Source: Hymenochaete sp. R1 (Eukaryota > Basidiomycota > Agaricomycetes > Hymenochaetales > Hymenochaetaceae). Taken from it: a stretch of DNA of 64,000 nucleotides. The stretch covers positions 186,001 through 250,000 of the forward strand of contig JAFREE010000014.1 in the NCBI GenBank assembly GCA_019400425.1, read 5' to 3'. The position numbers and the translations under genes were made by a program. The notes beneath the pieces are model-generated. The model made no database searches, was not told the origin of the DNA, and saw only the letters and a list, made by a program, of their open reading frames with translations. Below are positions 12,178 through 24,779 of this stretch, one piece after another (position 1 is the stretch's first letter; the number at the start of each line of letters is the position of its first letter).

Positions 12178-14959
12178 GAATGCTGAGGTGAGGATGTTGG
12201 TGTTAAGAGGTCGGAGCACGGACTATTAGGAAACTCTGTACTGGGAAATCGAAGGATGAGGAAGGGTGGATGAGGCAGCGTCGTCGGTCGGTCGTCGAAT
12301 GGAAATCGTATTCGCTCATTATGTTATTCTCGGGTTTTTTGCTGTATGTATTCTTCATCGTTTGGTCTGTATGTTGCACTCCCACTGTATTTGTGACTGT
12401 TCTTTTCCTTTTCTCTTCCCTTTCCTTCTTCCTTCTGTTGCTGCTTTCGCTTTCTCTCCATGTTCATTACATCTTTCCCGCCACCCGCTGACCATCTATC
12501 TGTCTTTGACCTCCCACCCTTTCCCACCTTTACTTTGCCTGTTTTTCTCTCTCTATTTCCTCTGATCCTCTCCTCGCTTGTTCCTCTCATTGACTTGTCT
12601 TGCACACGCACACATACTTCTTCGTTCATCTTTCATTACTCACATGGCGCACGCAACGCAACGCAACGCACGCCTTTCGTCCATATGTCATTGACGTCGG
12701 TGTCCATAGCCGGTATCGCGGCACACCAATTATACTTATACTAGTTTTGCTGACTCACGATGACACGAACGGGAAAAAAGGAACAGTATATTTGTTAACC
12801 TTGCCTTCGCATCGCCCGAACTCGGTTGTACGATGATTCGTATCATCTATCTTCGACGTTTTCTCTTTCTCTTTCTTTCGTCTCAAGAACTTTCAGCGCG
12901 AATTCTAGTATGGACACTACGCTAGTGCCGTCACTACAGTCAATCTATTCCATGATTCCAAAGAAGAAAAGTGACTGAGCAAACGGCAGCTTGCTCCGGC
13001 CATTCGGCATTCCTCATCCTCGTTCGTCATTCACATCAACATTAATGTTAATGTATGCAAATGCAAGTGCAAATATTAATGCCTGGTCCACCTACCCCTG
13101 CCGTTCACTATTCAGATTAATATTACATTAATGTTGATGTTGATGTTAATGTAAATGTTAATATTCTATCCCGACGTCATTCGTCCCCTTCTCTTCCCTT
13201 TCTTTCCCTTTCACAATATCCATCTCCGTTTTTCACGGTGACCCTCAGGCTCTTCTTTCATGTTGACGTCGTAGTAGTGTAAGTGTAATTCATCGCGTAG
13301 CCCGTAGTGAAGCGCTTACTTATTATTATTATTATTACCGAATCACTTTTCTTGTGGTCCCTTCAAGTCCACAGTGGTGTAGTATATACCGGCGTGCATC
13401 GCGTCAATGCTCGATGCGAATGTGGTCCTTGTGTACTAGTACTATGCGTACATGTACTTCGATGGGATTCCTGCTACCCTCATCTCTCTCATGGGGACTC
13501 ACGACTCACATTAGGGCATTCAAGTGAGATGTCCAGAAATTTGGACCTTTGTCGATAACTCGACTGTTCAGCTTTAAAAATATAAGTAGAGGGGCATGTT
13601 TACCGGCATTGCTGGACTCGGAGGCGAGTAGTAAAGTGGAACGTGTTTTGGGTGATTGAGATGAACCAGGATTCGCCATGTTCGTCTTTGTTCTGCATTC
13701 TGTGTGTTGATGGTAAATATTAAACCTACATAAGCTTACTGTTCCGAGAAACCGTCATGGTCAGGTCAGGAGAGTTTGTAATGCTTTGTTCTCTCGAGTC
13801 TCGACGTAACCTGACCGATGCAGATGGCTGAAGAAGCATGTCGATATTACTACAGAAGCTCGTAGTATTGATGGGGCATGTCATGACTCACCAATCGTAT
13901 GCCAAGGGAAATTGATGAGCTGATTTCGATGAGTCTGAGCCGAGGCTTGACGGACTTCCGTCCGTTCGTCGATTTTTCTGAGTAATGTATGTTACTCTTT
14001 TATTAGTGGCTATATTTATAGTCGAATGGCGAAGAAAGTTCGGTCGTCCGGTGCTGGGCAGGCGTACGCCTCAGCTTCTAGCATTGCGACGTCCAGTTAC
14101 TAAGTTAGAAACCCAGGTGTGAGTGATAATTGGGACTAATAAGCACTGGCATAGAGATGCCAAGGCAGAAAGAGCTGTTGCCAACTGGATGTTTGACAAC
14201 AAGAGTGGTGTTGGATCGTTAGCGAGGAGCGAGGAGCGAGGGCAGGAACGGCTGGGATACGCAAGGAGTATTATGTCTTGATTACAGTATTTGATAGTGT
14301 CCGGGGCGGGGAGCGGGGCCAGGAACTACACGGTATTGTGATGTGTTGATGTCGAGACTTGAGCCTGAGGAAGTGGCTGAGGCGCCATCGGGTCGGATGG
14401 TGAAAGATGAGTGTTTACTATAGTTTTTTCTGGCTGCTTCTGAGGATAAGATTTGACTGTGAGCTGAGCTGGATTGATGAGTAGAGTTCTATGCAAACAA
14501 ATAAGAAAAAAAGGATGGAATGAAAAGAATGGTAAAAGAGTGAAAACGAGAGGTGGTAAGGAAGATAGATAGTAAATTGATTGCGCGTGACGCGACTTGC
14601 CTCAATTCAACTCTCAACCCAGAAGAAGAGACTCCCAAGCTTAGGGTCTCTTCATCGTCCGAGTCCTCATCGTTCTCCACGACCATCATACCCTCCTCCC
14701 CATCCCCCAATCGTCTCAAAAGACGTCTGTAGTATCGTCGTCATTGTCATCTATCAACGGGGGTGAGCGTTGCGAAGAAGAAGAAAAAAAAATATACCCA
14801 ACCGACTTTATTTGCCTGGGAATCGACCCCGCTTAACCACGCACGCTGCTTTCCCAAAAATCCCACTAACCCACATCCTCATCGACATCTGACATCCAAA
14901 GTCCATCCATTCGATCGTTCGTCGAGGCTGCGACAGCGACAGGAGAACACCTTCCTCTA
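12178..14959. other. Intergenic region between areA-like and Sec7-PH genes
   Basis: About 2.8 kb with no supportable gene. It holds the areA 3' untranslated region, CT-rich tracts (12400-12600), a (TTA)n run at 13318-13337 and two clusters of TTAATG-type words (13036-13082 and 13114-13167). The last 350 bases before 14960 are a plausible promoter and leader of the Sec7 gene. The region 14220-14320 has repeated GGAGCGAGG-type words. Confidence 0.5.
13036..13167. repeat. Degenerate TTAATG-type repeat cluster
   Basis: Two blocks (13036-13082 and 13114-13167) are composed mostly of overlapping ATTAATGT, GTTAATGT, GTTGATGT and AATATTAAT words, making imperfect palindromes. A smaller block of the same words lies at 4103-4130, upstream of the areA-like gene, so the gene is flanked on both sides. 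This may be only an AT-rich simple repeat; a binding function is not shown. Confidence 0.5.
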
Positions 14960-17900
14960 ATGACCCCTTACTTTCGTAGCGCTCAACCTCCGCCTTCCTC
15001 CTTCCGTGGCGGCTCGGGACACTCCAGCTCAAATACCAACTCTCTACGCCCAGTCGCTTCGTCCTCTTCCGCCGGCGGTCCCCACTCGCCTACCCAATCC
15101 GCAGCCACCGCTTCCAGACGCCTTTCGCGCACTGACATGGACTTCGAGCAAGCGCTCAAGAACTCTGAAACCGTCGTCCTCACCGAGGGAAGAAACGTCG
15201 ATACCATGGGCTTGACCGACGACAGCTTTGCACGCAAGAGCTCCAGTGGCAGAGCGACGTCCAGCTCGGGACGAAGAAGCCTGGATAGTCCGGCGCTCGG
15301 TAGTCCGAGTAAAACCGTGAGGAATGTACAGAGCCCTGGTAGTTTGGGCAGCGGCAGCGCGAGTGGCACGAGGCCGCCTTCGTCGTCTGCAAACGTTTCG
15401 TCGTCACAGGCTACGCTCGGACTCGGATTGGCGCCTGCACGAACGCGCTCTCGATCACCCTCGGCGAACTCATCGTCATCGCAGGATGAAAGGTCGTTCG
15501 ACCACGAAGCGGCGGGAGATGTTCAGACGAAACGTCGCTCGCTGATTCGTTCTCCGGGAAGCGCGAGCACACCCGACCTCAAGTCTGTCGTGCGGAAAAC
15601 CAAGGAACGCGCCGCGAGGAAGGAAGCGGCAAACGCTGCGAATGCGGCAGCATCATCAGATAATCGTAATGCGAGGCACCCTTCGTCTGAGCTAAAGACG
15701 CGTGCAAGGTCGTCGACGTTGTCGGAGAATCAGCACAAAGGAAAGTTATCGAAGAAAGGACATCAAGCGGAGGGGATAGGCAGCGCGCAAAACTCGCCCG
15801 TGAGCTCAGAGTGGAACCCACGCAGCAGATCAGATACGCTCACGAGTAAGGTGAGTATCGGCGTCGGCTCTTTGTTCTTTTGACATTTTTTCTCCCTTTC
15901 ATTTTTTCTTTTGTCCGGACTGCTCGCGGCTTACGGGATATATGAAACAGGGAAAATCGACTGTTCGGTCAAAAACAAGTGCGTTCTTGGGCAAGATCAT
16001 TGGTCAAGGATCTATGCGAGATAGAACGGTGTGTCCTTTTGCGCCTCAACTCGGTGTAAAGGGAGAATATCTCACAAAGCTTCTACCTCTATTTCTCCGT
16101 TAGCGCGACCTCTTCTCTTCTCCAACAACACCTATTGCATCTTCCTTCTCAAACTCAAGCTTTTATCAAAGCGACGACGCCCCTCCCGTGCCACCTTTAC
16201 CCCGCGAACATCGATCACCTGCACCCTCACCCATCGCCGATTTGTTCACAAGCCCACCAGCTACGCCTGATCTTAGCAAACCTCTACCACCGATTCAGCA
16301 ACCTTTGTCTTCGGCCGAGAGCAGCAGTACTGTCCCGGAGAGCGACTCAGCTGCGTCATTTGCTGATAGTGAAGGATCATTCGCCGCAGACCGCACTGTC
16401 ACTAGCGATCTTACGTCGTCGTCGCCCGAGCGAACCAACAAGGGTCCGAAGACGTCAGCAACTGCATCAAGAAAACGGAGAAGCATGAGTGTGAGCGAGG
16501 CCGATCTAAAGAAGATTATTCTAGCGGGTGGAAGTGGCTCGGGTGTAGATCGCGTCAGGTCTCCTTTGCATAAGGAGTGGGAGTCCGGTTCGGACTACAG
16601 CGGGATGGTGACAGATTTGAAAGGAGAGCTTTCGTCTCAGCTCGATCCTATATCTGCTTCATCTTTAGACCTCAAAGATCCTGCAACGCCCAAGAATGCT
16701 TCGTTTGATGCTGATCCAACAAGTAAGCTATCAGAGGCTCGAGATAAATTGCAAGATAAAATCAGTCGACCCCCGTTGCGGATGGTTTCTTCATCGCCAA
16801 CTTCATCCACAACTCGGACACAGACGCCCTTACTGTCGATAGACACACGTCATTCGGCGGAAGACGCGACCACGTCATCATCGAAAGTCAACTCAGTCAG
16901 TGCTGTTGAAGTTCGTACGGGTTCAATTAGATTTGGCCCTCGGATGCCACGGCCAAGCTCGACCAATCTTTACCCTTCAGTAAACGGTATGCGCGATTCG
17001 TCCCGACTGCGGGTGCAGCACCGTTCAACGGCTTCGAGCTCCGAGCCTTCTCTTGTGCCGGCGCGAGAGGACGAATCTTCAAACCGCGAACGGGAGCAAA
17101 AGACTGTCCGACTCGTCCCGTCGTCGGCGTCAGTTGGGTGGCCAGAGGCGACGTCACCGGCACTTTCTCTGTGCACCAGCTCACAGACGGATTTGACGGA
17201 GGAGACTGAGAATGGAAGGGGCAACTCTCGGGAAGAGCCGGTTGACTTGGAAGCAAAGGGCAAGGATTGTGCGACGAAATGTTGGACTGAGGATGAGGAC
17301 TTCCTGGATAAGGAGAAGATTGCCGAATGGCTCGGCGGACAGTGAGTAATCCTCTACAAACGTGTTCCGCTTCGAATGCGATGACTCACCATCCTGATCG
17401 CGTGTTGTTCAGTAAACCCGTGAATACAATTGCATTGCGATACTACATGGATTACTTCGACTTCGCGGGCCTGAGACTCGATGTTGCGTTTCGGCGTCTT
17501 TGTGCTAAACTGTATCTCAAGGCAGAGACTCAGCAAGTGGATCGGATCTTGGTAGAATTCAGTCGTCGTTACTGGGAAACAAATCCGAATACGGTATATG
17601 GAAGCGCAAGTACGTCTATATACTGAATTGTGCCATTGTGATGAATGACTCATCTGATCCAACGTTTAGGCGTCGTCCATGCTGTCTCTTACTCATTGCT
17701 ACTTCTCAATACGGATTTACATGTGGCCGATCTCGCACAGCGCATGTCGAGAAGCCAATTCGTGCGAAACACACTCACCGCGATTCTTGACCAAATTAGG
17801 CCTAGTGGTCCTGGAAGGGCATCGACGCCCGAGTTGACACATGATGACGGTAGTAGCATTCGTGGAATTGGTTCGGATGGAAGCGAAGCTGGCGCCAGTA

Positions 17901-19973
17901 CGTTAAGGAGTCGGGGTCAACGAAGTGGCAGCGTCACTAGCTGGAATAGTGTTTCTCGTGAGTTTGTGAACACGCCGGCGACGACGCCGAATAGCGGATC
18001 GTCCCAGACACAGCTCAACGGAAGCAATACTTCGGTGCACGAGCCTCGTGCGAAGCAAGCAGTTGCTCAATCGCCAGTCGTATACGGCCGGAACTTCGAC
18101 AGCGATATGGAAAGTTTGTTGAAGGTGCGTGTGAACGATACTGCCACTTTCGGAGCGTGCTAGAGCTTAACGGATGACTTTGGCAGGAAATGTACACGGC
18201 GATTAAGCAGCAGCAGATTCTGCAGCCTCAGGGGCATGCGATGGAACGCCCATCGATGTCGTCCGGCTCTGGTGGCGCGCTTCTGCGTGCGGGGAGTCGG
18301 CGCGGACAGAATGATCGGGTGGCGAACCTCAAGAGAGGAAGCATGCGGGGTATCCAGTCCTTATTCACTGCGCACGCGGGTGGAAGTACACTTGGGAACA
18401 ATGGAAGCCTCGACGGTCGGGTGAGCCCTGTACCAAGCTTCGCCAACTCCACTCACGAAGTGGGCATGAATGTGAGAGTTGCCCCCTTCCCCCTCTAACT
18501 CTTCTGGATTCTATTTCGATACTATCTTGCTGATTGCTCAATGATGCTCCGGTAGGCCTACGCTTCATCCAGCACGAACTTCCTGGCACCCACGCTGGGC
18601 TTCGCTTCGAATTTATCTCACACGATCATTCGTGAGACCCAGGAGGACGAAACTAGAAGCCAGCACAGCGATGAAACCGATTCGACGAGTGTTAGTATCA
18701 CGGATGAGGAGCTCGCCTTACTTGGTGCACCATGGGCCAAAGAAGGCAATCTTTGTAAGAAGCACTACTGGGAATCTTTCGACAAGCGCGCAAAGAACGG
18801 GAAATGGATGGATGTATTTGTGGTCATTCAAAAGGGTGAACTGAATATGTTTATTTTTGGTGAGAGCGGCGGAGGCGGCACGATGGGTGTTGGTGGCGGT
18901 AATTGGCTGGTGAATTGAAAATTTTCGTCGCGTTTTCCAATGCAAACAAATACTGACTAGGGTTTCCTAACCAGAGTAACGCACAACCGGTTGGAACCGT
19001 CAACCTGGCACATTCGCTGACCCATACTTTGCCGCCGCCGGGCTATAATACCAAAAGGCCGCACTGTTTCGTGCTGCGCTGCCCGAATGGTGCCACGTAC
19101 TTCTTCCAAGCCGGGACGGAAGAACTGGTGAATGAATGGATGTCCACATGCAACTATTGGGCAGCACGGACGAGCAAGGAGCCTCTTACAGGCGGCGTTT
19201 CCAACATGGAGTACGGGTGGAACAGGGTCGAGGATTTGGACGATGACCGGCCTTCATCCTCGAAGGACAACACTGATACTTTCAGTATGAGGAGCACGAG
19301 GAGTTGGCATAACAGCGTGAAAGACCAGTTTAGCTTGCGCATGGGGTCGGAGCGTGTGTTGATTCACGACTGGAAGCCGCCGATGCCTTCGACTGTGCCG
19401 AGTGCGCATGATGAGGAGACTCAACTTGAGGCGCTGCTAAAGCATATCGTATCGATGAAAGCCGAATTAGATAAACATAATTTACTGCAAAGACCGATGC
19501 AGCAGTTGGTCAGTCGCGTCTTCGCTTATGTCTTTATGATCCCACAGCTAATCCTTCCTTCCTATGAAACTCAGTATGCGCCTCGTTCGTCCAATGCTAA
19601 CAAGGCGCATTCGAATTGGGAACGCAAGTCGCAGTATCTCCTAAGCGAGATTGTCAAGTACGAGTTGTACGTCGAGTCTCTTCGCCACGCTATCAAGCTC
19701 CGTTTGAAGAAGCGAGGCGAGAAGGCGCTGGAAAAGGCACTGGGCTCGGGCGGCGGGAGGATGGCAAAGTCTAGTCAAGACGATGAATCGTCTTCCAGGA
19801 AGTGGAGGGGATACCCAGAGGAGGACCCGATACCTGAAGGTGAAGAACCACCGCTGACGCCTGGGTTCGGGACTCACTCGCAGGAACGATCACGCGGACA
19901 AAGTGATCTTGATGGTCGGAGTAGGAGGTCTAGGTCGACTTCGAGACATCGAAGAGAGTGTGCAGAGGTCTGA
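14960..19973 (+). CDS. Sec7-PH Arf guanine-nucleotide exchange factor (EFA6/PSD-like)
   Basis: Nine exons: 14960-15850, 15951-16030, 16172-17341, 17413-17609, 17670-18124, 18187-18471, 18556-18909, 18975-19508, 19575-19973; about 1454 residues. The first ~700 residues are Ser/Pro-rich and probably disordered. The Sec7 domain lies near residues 700-810: LRYYMDYFDF, LYLKAETQQVDRIL with the catalytic glutamate in AETQQ, FSRRYWETNP, LLLLNTDLH. A second low-complexity stretch leads to a PH domain near 1060-1220 (KEGNLCKKHYWES, WMDVFVVIQKGELNMFIF, HCFVLRCPNGATYFFQA, NEWMSTCNYWAA). A helical region follows (SQYLLSEIVKYELYVESL). Sec7 then PH then helix is the EFA6/PSD plan, matching yeast Yel1-type factors that load GTP on plasma-membrane Arf. 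Exon 2 must use donor 16031 (GTGTCC), not the stronger 16029 site, to keep frame; that junction is the least certain. Intron 19509-19574 is 66 bases, stop-free and in frame. Confidence 0.88.
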
Positions 19974-20682
19974 GACGAAGATACAGCAAAGCCGTGTCAA
20001 TGAAGCGGACTGTGTGCTCTATATGCGATTTTTTTCATCTGTAATTTATTTTTCGCCCCCTTCCTCGCGATATGTTCGTGATCCTTCATTAGGTACTTTC
20101 TTTTTGTTTGAAACTTTATACCATTACATCTTACGCATGTGCCCTTTCTTATAATATTCCTACGTATGATCCTCTTATGTCGAACAATTCCCGCAACTCT
20201 CGATCGATCCGATCGAATTACTTTTTCATGTACTTTTTCCATGTTTACGCGTTTCCTTTCTACGCACTGCCTCGTTCGTTATCCCTTTCCCCCTCTTTTT
20301 TTTCTTTCCTTTCGTTGATTTGAAAGTATTCGGTCTCACTATTGATAGACCGTTATGTCGATTCTTTTTAGGATGTTTCTGATGGATACCATTTGGTGCT
20401 TGTGCAAAAATAAACGCAGGAATACATCGTATGACTTGGTTATTTTGCATCATTCATGCATGTCTCTTTTTAACCCACATCTGGGCATTGTCAATGTCAT
20501 GAACACGAGCACTGAGAACCTCACTAGGAAAATAAGCGCTCGTTGACGTAAGGATTTGTAAGTTACTTTAATACTTATCGCACACGGTCTATTTATATCT
20601 GCGTTATCGTCTATTCGTTTCCACGCTCCTCTCATCGTTGTCTCCTTGACTTTCCACATCGTTGTACACCGAAGCAGGTATC
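19974..20682. other. Intergenic region
   Basis: About 700 bases between the Sec7-PH gene and the isoaspartyl peptidase gene. It is T-rich with no recognisable coding content; it should hold the 3' end of the upstream gene and a short promoter. No clear TATA box is seen. Confidence 0.4.
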
Positions 20683-22095
20683 ATGACCTCTATCGCGTCC
20701 GAAAAGACAGGTCTCTTGAACCGCGGTCGGAAGAAGTCACAGACGAAACCAGTCCTCGTCATCCACGGAGGAGCGTGGATGCTCTCGGGTGAACCTTCGA
20801 CGCCGGAGCGGCAGGAGATGTTCAGGGGGAAGCTACGGGAGGCGCTGGTGAAGGGACATGAAGTGCTGCAGGCGGGCGGAGAGGCTATGGACGCTGCTGT
20901 CGCTGCCGTCAATGTGATGGAAGGTAGATCATGACGATGCCAGTGGGCGATGTTGGGTTCTGGATTCTGAGGACGTTCAAGTTGTGTCTTATCGTTCGTT
21001 CTCATAGACTGTCCTCTCTTCAACTCGGGAAAGGGAGCGGTCTTTAACCAAGATGGCAAGGTGCGTTTGCGTGTATCTCTCGTTGACATAGTAGGTGATT
21101 CTCTGATTGACGGATTCTCGAACCCAACAGAACGAACTCGAGAGCTCTATCATGCTTTCCAAACCACCTGCGTCCCATCCAGAAATCCCGCCCAACAGGC
21201 GTGGACTGAGCCTCACGCTCCTCACAGCAACGCGCAACCCCTCCAGTACCGCTCGTCTCCTCTACCTCTCCCCCTCGACCATCCCACACCCATTCGTCTC
21301 CGGCCCAACAGCGGAGAAAGCCGCACGATCTCTGGGAGACGTACCCGTCGACGCGTCGTATTTCTACACAGAGTCGCGGTGGCGGGAACATAGACGAGGG
21401 ATGGGTCTTCCCGAAGAGCCGTTGCCTTATCCTCCCGGCGATGACTCTGAGGAGTACCCCGTCGTGCTGGACGAGATCGTCCCGAAAGGGACGGTGGGCG
21501 CCGTCGCGTTGGACGCGAACGGGTGCATTGCGGCGGTCACGTCCACGGGGGGTCGGACGAATAAGATGGCGGGGAGGATTGGGGATACGCCCCATATGGG
21601 GTCTGGGTTCTGGGCGGAGGAGTGGAGGGTGAGAGGGGTGTTGAGGAGGGCTTGGAGGAGGGTTTGGAAGAAGGGGACGGTGAGAGCCGTTGGGGTTTCT
21701 GGAACTGGGGATGGAGACGTGAGTTTGATGCATACTTTTTTGTCCCCTCTTTCATCCTGTCCGTTGCTGATGATGTTGATTCGTGCGTAGTATTATATTC
21801 GGTACAATGCAGCGGCGAGTATCGCGGACCGAATGAAGTTTCTTGGGGAAGATGTTGGAAAGGCTTCCGCGAAGGTCATTAAAGTGTTGGGTGATAACGA
21901 AGGAGTAGGAGGTGTGATTGTCCTAGATTCTGAAGGCAACTGTGAGTCTTGTTTCGTCGAGTTCTTGCTGAATTTTACTGAGATGTTATTTATATAGACG
22001 CTTTACCGATGAACACCACTGGCATGCATAGAGGTGTGATTACTACAGACGGGATTCCAAGAGTAGCTGTCTTCAAAGACGACGAACTTCAATAA
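20683..22095 (+). CDS. Plant-type L-asparaginase / isoaspartyl peptidase (Ntn hydrolase)
   Basis: Exons 20683-20923, 21008-21060, 21131-21718, 21791-21941, 21998-22095; 376 residues. The alpha-chain start carries VLVIHGGAW, then GGEAMDAAVAAV, MED-CPLFNSGKGAVF. The autocleavage and nucleophile motif KGTVGAVALD has its threonine at about residue 219, followed by AAVTSTGG and the substrate-side GRIGDTPHMGSG. The beta chain ends IPRVAVFKDDELQ. The family makes an inactive precursor that cuts itself before the Thr; the mature enzyme hydrolyses asparagine and isoaspartyl dipeptides in protein turnover. All key residues are present. In this copy the segment between alpha and beta chains is moderately long (about 90 residues, with SLTLLTATRN and basic residues). 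Cytosolic; no signal peptide. Confidence 0.93.
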
Positions 22096-22435
22096 ATCAG
22101 TGATTATCAAGCTATCATTTTGTGGATTTATATGACTTGAGGTATTGATGTTCTGGATCTCTTCGATAAATATTGCTGAGAGCAATTCTGCTGGCCGTCA
22201 AGCAATTGATAATATCAACGAAGTTTGAATGCACCATAGTAGTTGCACTCCAGGTCGAAGCCCTTGATAGAGCCATTTTTAGACGGCAATGTCGTGGGAT
22301 AGGAGTTCCTTGTGTTTGGGGAATGCTCACAGGATCCACTGGCAGTTAATGAACAACGGAGCAACACATTTAGACCTTTTTATTTAAAAAGCGGACACCC
22401 GTCTGAAGTCGCAGGTCTCACCTATCCCAGAGACT

Positions 22436-23029
22436 ATGACCACGTACGAAGAAGCGCGCAGGGTCCTGTATAGCGAGGGCGAAAAGCAGAGGAGGAAGGT
22501 CCTTGGAGATGCTCAGGTTGACAAATGTAAGATGATGAATGTATATTGCCTTGACGTGCACTGTATTGAGAATCCCCGGATTAGCATTGGCAAATTTGAG
22601 CGACTTTGCGCGGGCAGGCCAAGAGCTTGTAACAGAGAACGCTTGGTAGGCATCGATGCCTCCATTCCTTGACAAAGCCACAGAGCCAGCTTACCGACGA
22701 TTTTAACTTGCAAGGGGTACGATATGGACTCGACCGGGACTTTCGCACAAGTACAGATCTCTTGTTTCGATGTCAGTCCTCTGTGCCATGGGCAAGCAGA
22801 CAGAGCTTGCGTCGCATGTCAAAGGAGCGCTAACCAATGGATGGACTGAAGACGAGTTGAAGTACGTTCATAGCTAGACGTCCATCTAACTTTCTGAGAC
22901 ATTTTTTTTTTTGGTTTCTCTAGAGAAGTGTTTCTGCAAGTGATGGTTTATTGCGGAGCACCGGTGGGCATGGAGTCGTTCCGCACTGCAGATAAAGCTA
23001 TAAAGGAATGGAAAGCAGAGCATCAGTAG
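22436..23029 (+). CDS. Carboxymuconolactone-decarboxylase-family protein
   Basis: Exons 22436-22526, 22585-22645, 22715-22861, 22924-23029; 134 residues, usual size for the family. The peptide runs MTTYEEARRVL, RRKVLGD, LANLSDFARAGQELV, TENAWGTIWTRPGLSHK, LVSMSVLCAMGKQTELASH, GALTNGWTEDELKEVF, VYCGAPVGMESF, IKEWKAEHQ. This matches the gamma-carboxymuconolactone decarboxylase class (protocatechuate branch of the beta-ketoadipate pathway). There is one Cys (YCGAP) and no CxxC, so it is not an AhpD-type peroxidase component. Many fungal members have no proven substrate, so the aromatic-degradation role is inference. Introns are 58-69 bases with normal GT-AG ends. Confidence 0.88.
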
Positions 23030-23166
23030 TAAATTTAAAGTATGGGAGCTGACTTGAAAGTAAAATCGATGTTATAGTATAGTCAAAGTTATGAAAGGGA
23101 ATGTGTTGTTCATCGCCGTCGTTGTCGTTGACGAAGCCAGGATTGTGATCGCCGCGCTTTGGCTCA

Positions 23167-24585
23167 ATGGCTGCTTGCAGCTTTGGCGCGCGCGTTGCTT
23201 CAACTCTCCCTCATGCCATGACCTCTAGGTCGCTGCCCTCCGCACACAAAACGCTTCTCACTAAGCTTACCCTTGGGCTCCATGCTTTTATAACATTATT
23301 TCTTCTGTCAACCACCTTTCTTCCATCTTTCGATTCCTCTGCCGAGCTCGTCGTCGATTCCAAATGGCAGGTTCCATTCCTACGCTGGGATGTGTTCCAC
23401 TTTTTGCACATCGCTAGGAATGGCTATACTTATGAGCATGAATACGCGTTCTTCCCTGGAGTGCCTATGCTCATGCGCTTTGGTGCAAAAATCCTAGGCA
23501 TGTGGGGCTCGGGGGGATCGAATAGCAGCGTCGCACTGTTCATCGTGTCGGGTTGGCTGGCGTCAATGGGAATAGGAATCGCAGCTGTGCATACACTGTA
23601 CGACCTCACGGAGGTATACTTCCAAAGCCCTTGCATGGCCTTGCTTGTCTCGCTTCTATCATTGCTCTCGTCCAGTCCAGCGACGCTCCGGGCTGCCTCG
23701 TATGCCGAACCGTTCTTTGCATACTTCTCGTACAAAGGTGTGTGCACGAGATTCGTGTTATGCCAAGGTTTTGAACTGACGTTGGGTTTAGGGATGTTGT
23801 ATTGTGCTAAGAATAATTTTATCTACGCCACCATAGCTTTCATGTTTGCTGGTGCATTTCGGTCGAATGGGATCGTACTTTCCGGGTTTATCGTATGGGG
23901 CATGCTTGTCGAACCTATCTTGCTGAGTGTCATTTCCCAAACCAACATACGACATGCATTGAAACCGTCGAGGATTGCAGCATCTGTTTTACTATCTTTC
24001 TTTACAACAATTCCTTTCGGGATACATCAATACAACGGGTTCAAGGACTTCTGCCAGGTGCCGGCACATATTCGACGTCCATGGTGCGACAGATCAGTTC
24101 CCTTAATCTACTCCTTCGTCCAATCCGAGTATTGGGATGTAGGACTTTTTCGATACTGGACCCTCCAGCAACTCCCTAACTTCTTACTCGCGGCTCCAGT
24201 ACTCTCGCTATTGTTGTACTGTTCCGGTCGCGACATTTGGCGAATAACCAAATTAGCGTATTTCGTCAATTCCAACTCGGACGGTACCGCCAAACGCACA
24301 GAGCTGCAGAGGGCTATCCGATTTATGCCTCATGCCATTCACGCTCTGGCCCTCAGCATTATGCTCCTAATTGGTGCCCATACACAAATTGCACTTCGAT
24401 TCGCTTGTGCATTGCCTTTCACGTATTGGTCTGCAGCCAGTCTGTTTGTGGGCAGCTCAAGCAACGGGAGTAGCAATTTATCTTTAGGAAAGCTACCCTT
24501 GGCGGCTAAGTTATGGGTTAGCTGGAGCGTTCTGTGGGGTGCCATTTCTTTGATTGCATGGGGTATTTTTCTACCCCCGGCATAA
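23167..24585 (+). CDS. GPI18: GPI mannosyltransferase 2 (PIG-V/Gpi18)
   Basis: Exons 23167-23737 and 23792-24585; 454 residues, typical of PIG-V/Gpi18 (430-500). A multi-pass endoplasmic reticulum membrane protein. After the first helix (LHAFITLFLLSTTFL) comes the family signature loop LRWDVFHFLHIARNGY with its Asp, then YEHEYAFFPGVP. Later landmarks are FAGAFRSNGI, FCQVPAHIRRPWCD, YWDVGLFRYW and a C-terminal helix. The enzyme transfers the second mannose to the GPI anchor precursor. A second possible start is the in-frame ATG at 23218. The single intron is 54 bases, a multiple of three and stop-free, so an unspliced message would still encode a protein with an 18-residue insert; the spliced form (FSYKGMLYCAKNN) fits the family better. 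Confidence 0.92.
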   Translation: MAACSFGARVASTLPHAMTSRSLPSAHKTLLTKLTLGLHAFITLFLLSTTFLPSFDSSAELVVDSKWQVPFLRWDVFHFLHIARNGYTYEHEYAFFPGVPMLMRFGAKILGMWGSGGSNSSVALFIVSGWLASMGIGIAAVHTLYDLTEVYFQSPCMALLVSLLSLLSSSPATLRAASYAEPFFAYFSYKGVCTRFVLCQGFELTLGLGMLYCAKNNFIYATIAFMFAGAFRSNGIVLSGFIVWGMLVEPILLSVISQTNIRHALKPSRIAASVLLSFFTTIPFGIHQYNGFKDFCQVPAHIRRPWCDRSVPLIYSFVQSEYWDVGLFRYWTLQQLPNFLLAAPVLSLLLYCSGRDIWRITKLAYFVNSNSDGTAKRTELQRAIRFMPHAIHALALSIMLLIGAHTQIALRFACALPFTYWSAASLFVGSSSNGSSNLSLGKLPLAAKLWVSWSVLWGAISLIAWGIFLPPA

Positions 24586-24779
24586 CGTATGCTCGCCATT
24601 TCAGTGGTTTCACCGCGACCTGGACTTGCACGTACTTCAACATCTGGAGATGAATGTGGAAGGACGACGGTGACGTAACTCAAGAATTTAGCGACGCTTC
24701 AGTTACCAGCCAACGCTGGGAAAAATTATTTACGAGCGTGTAACATGTGATGATGCGCATTAAATTTATCGATGACTTA

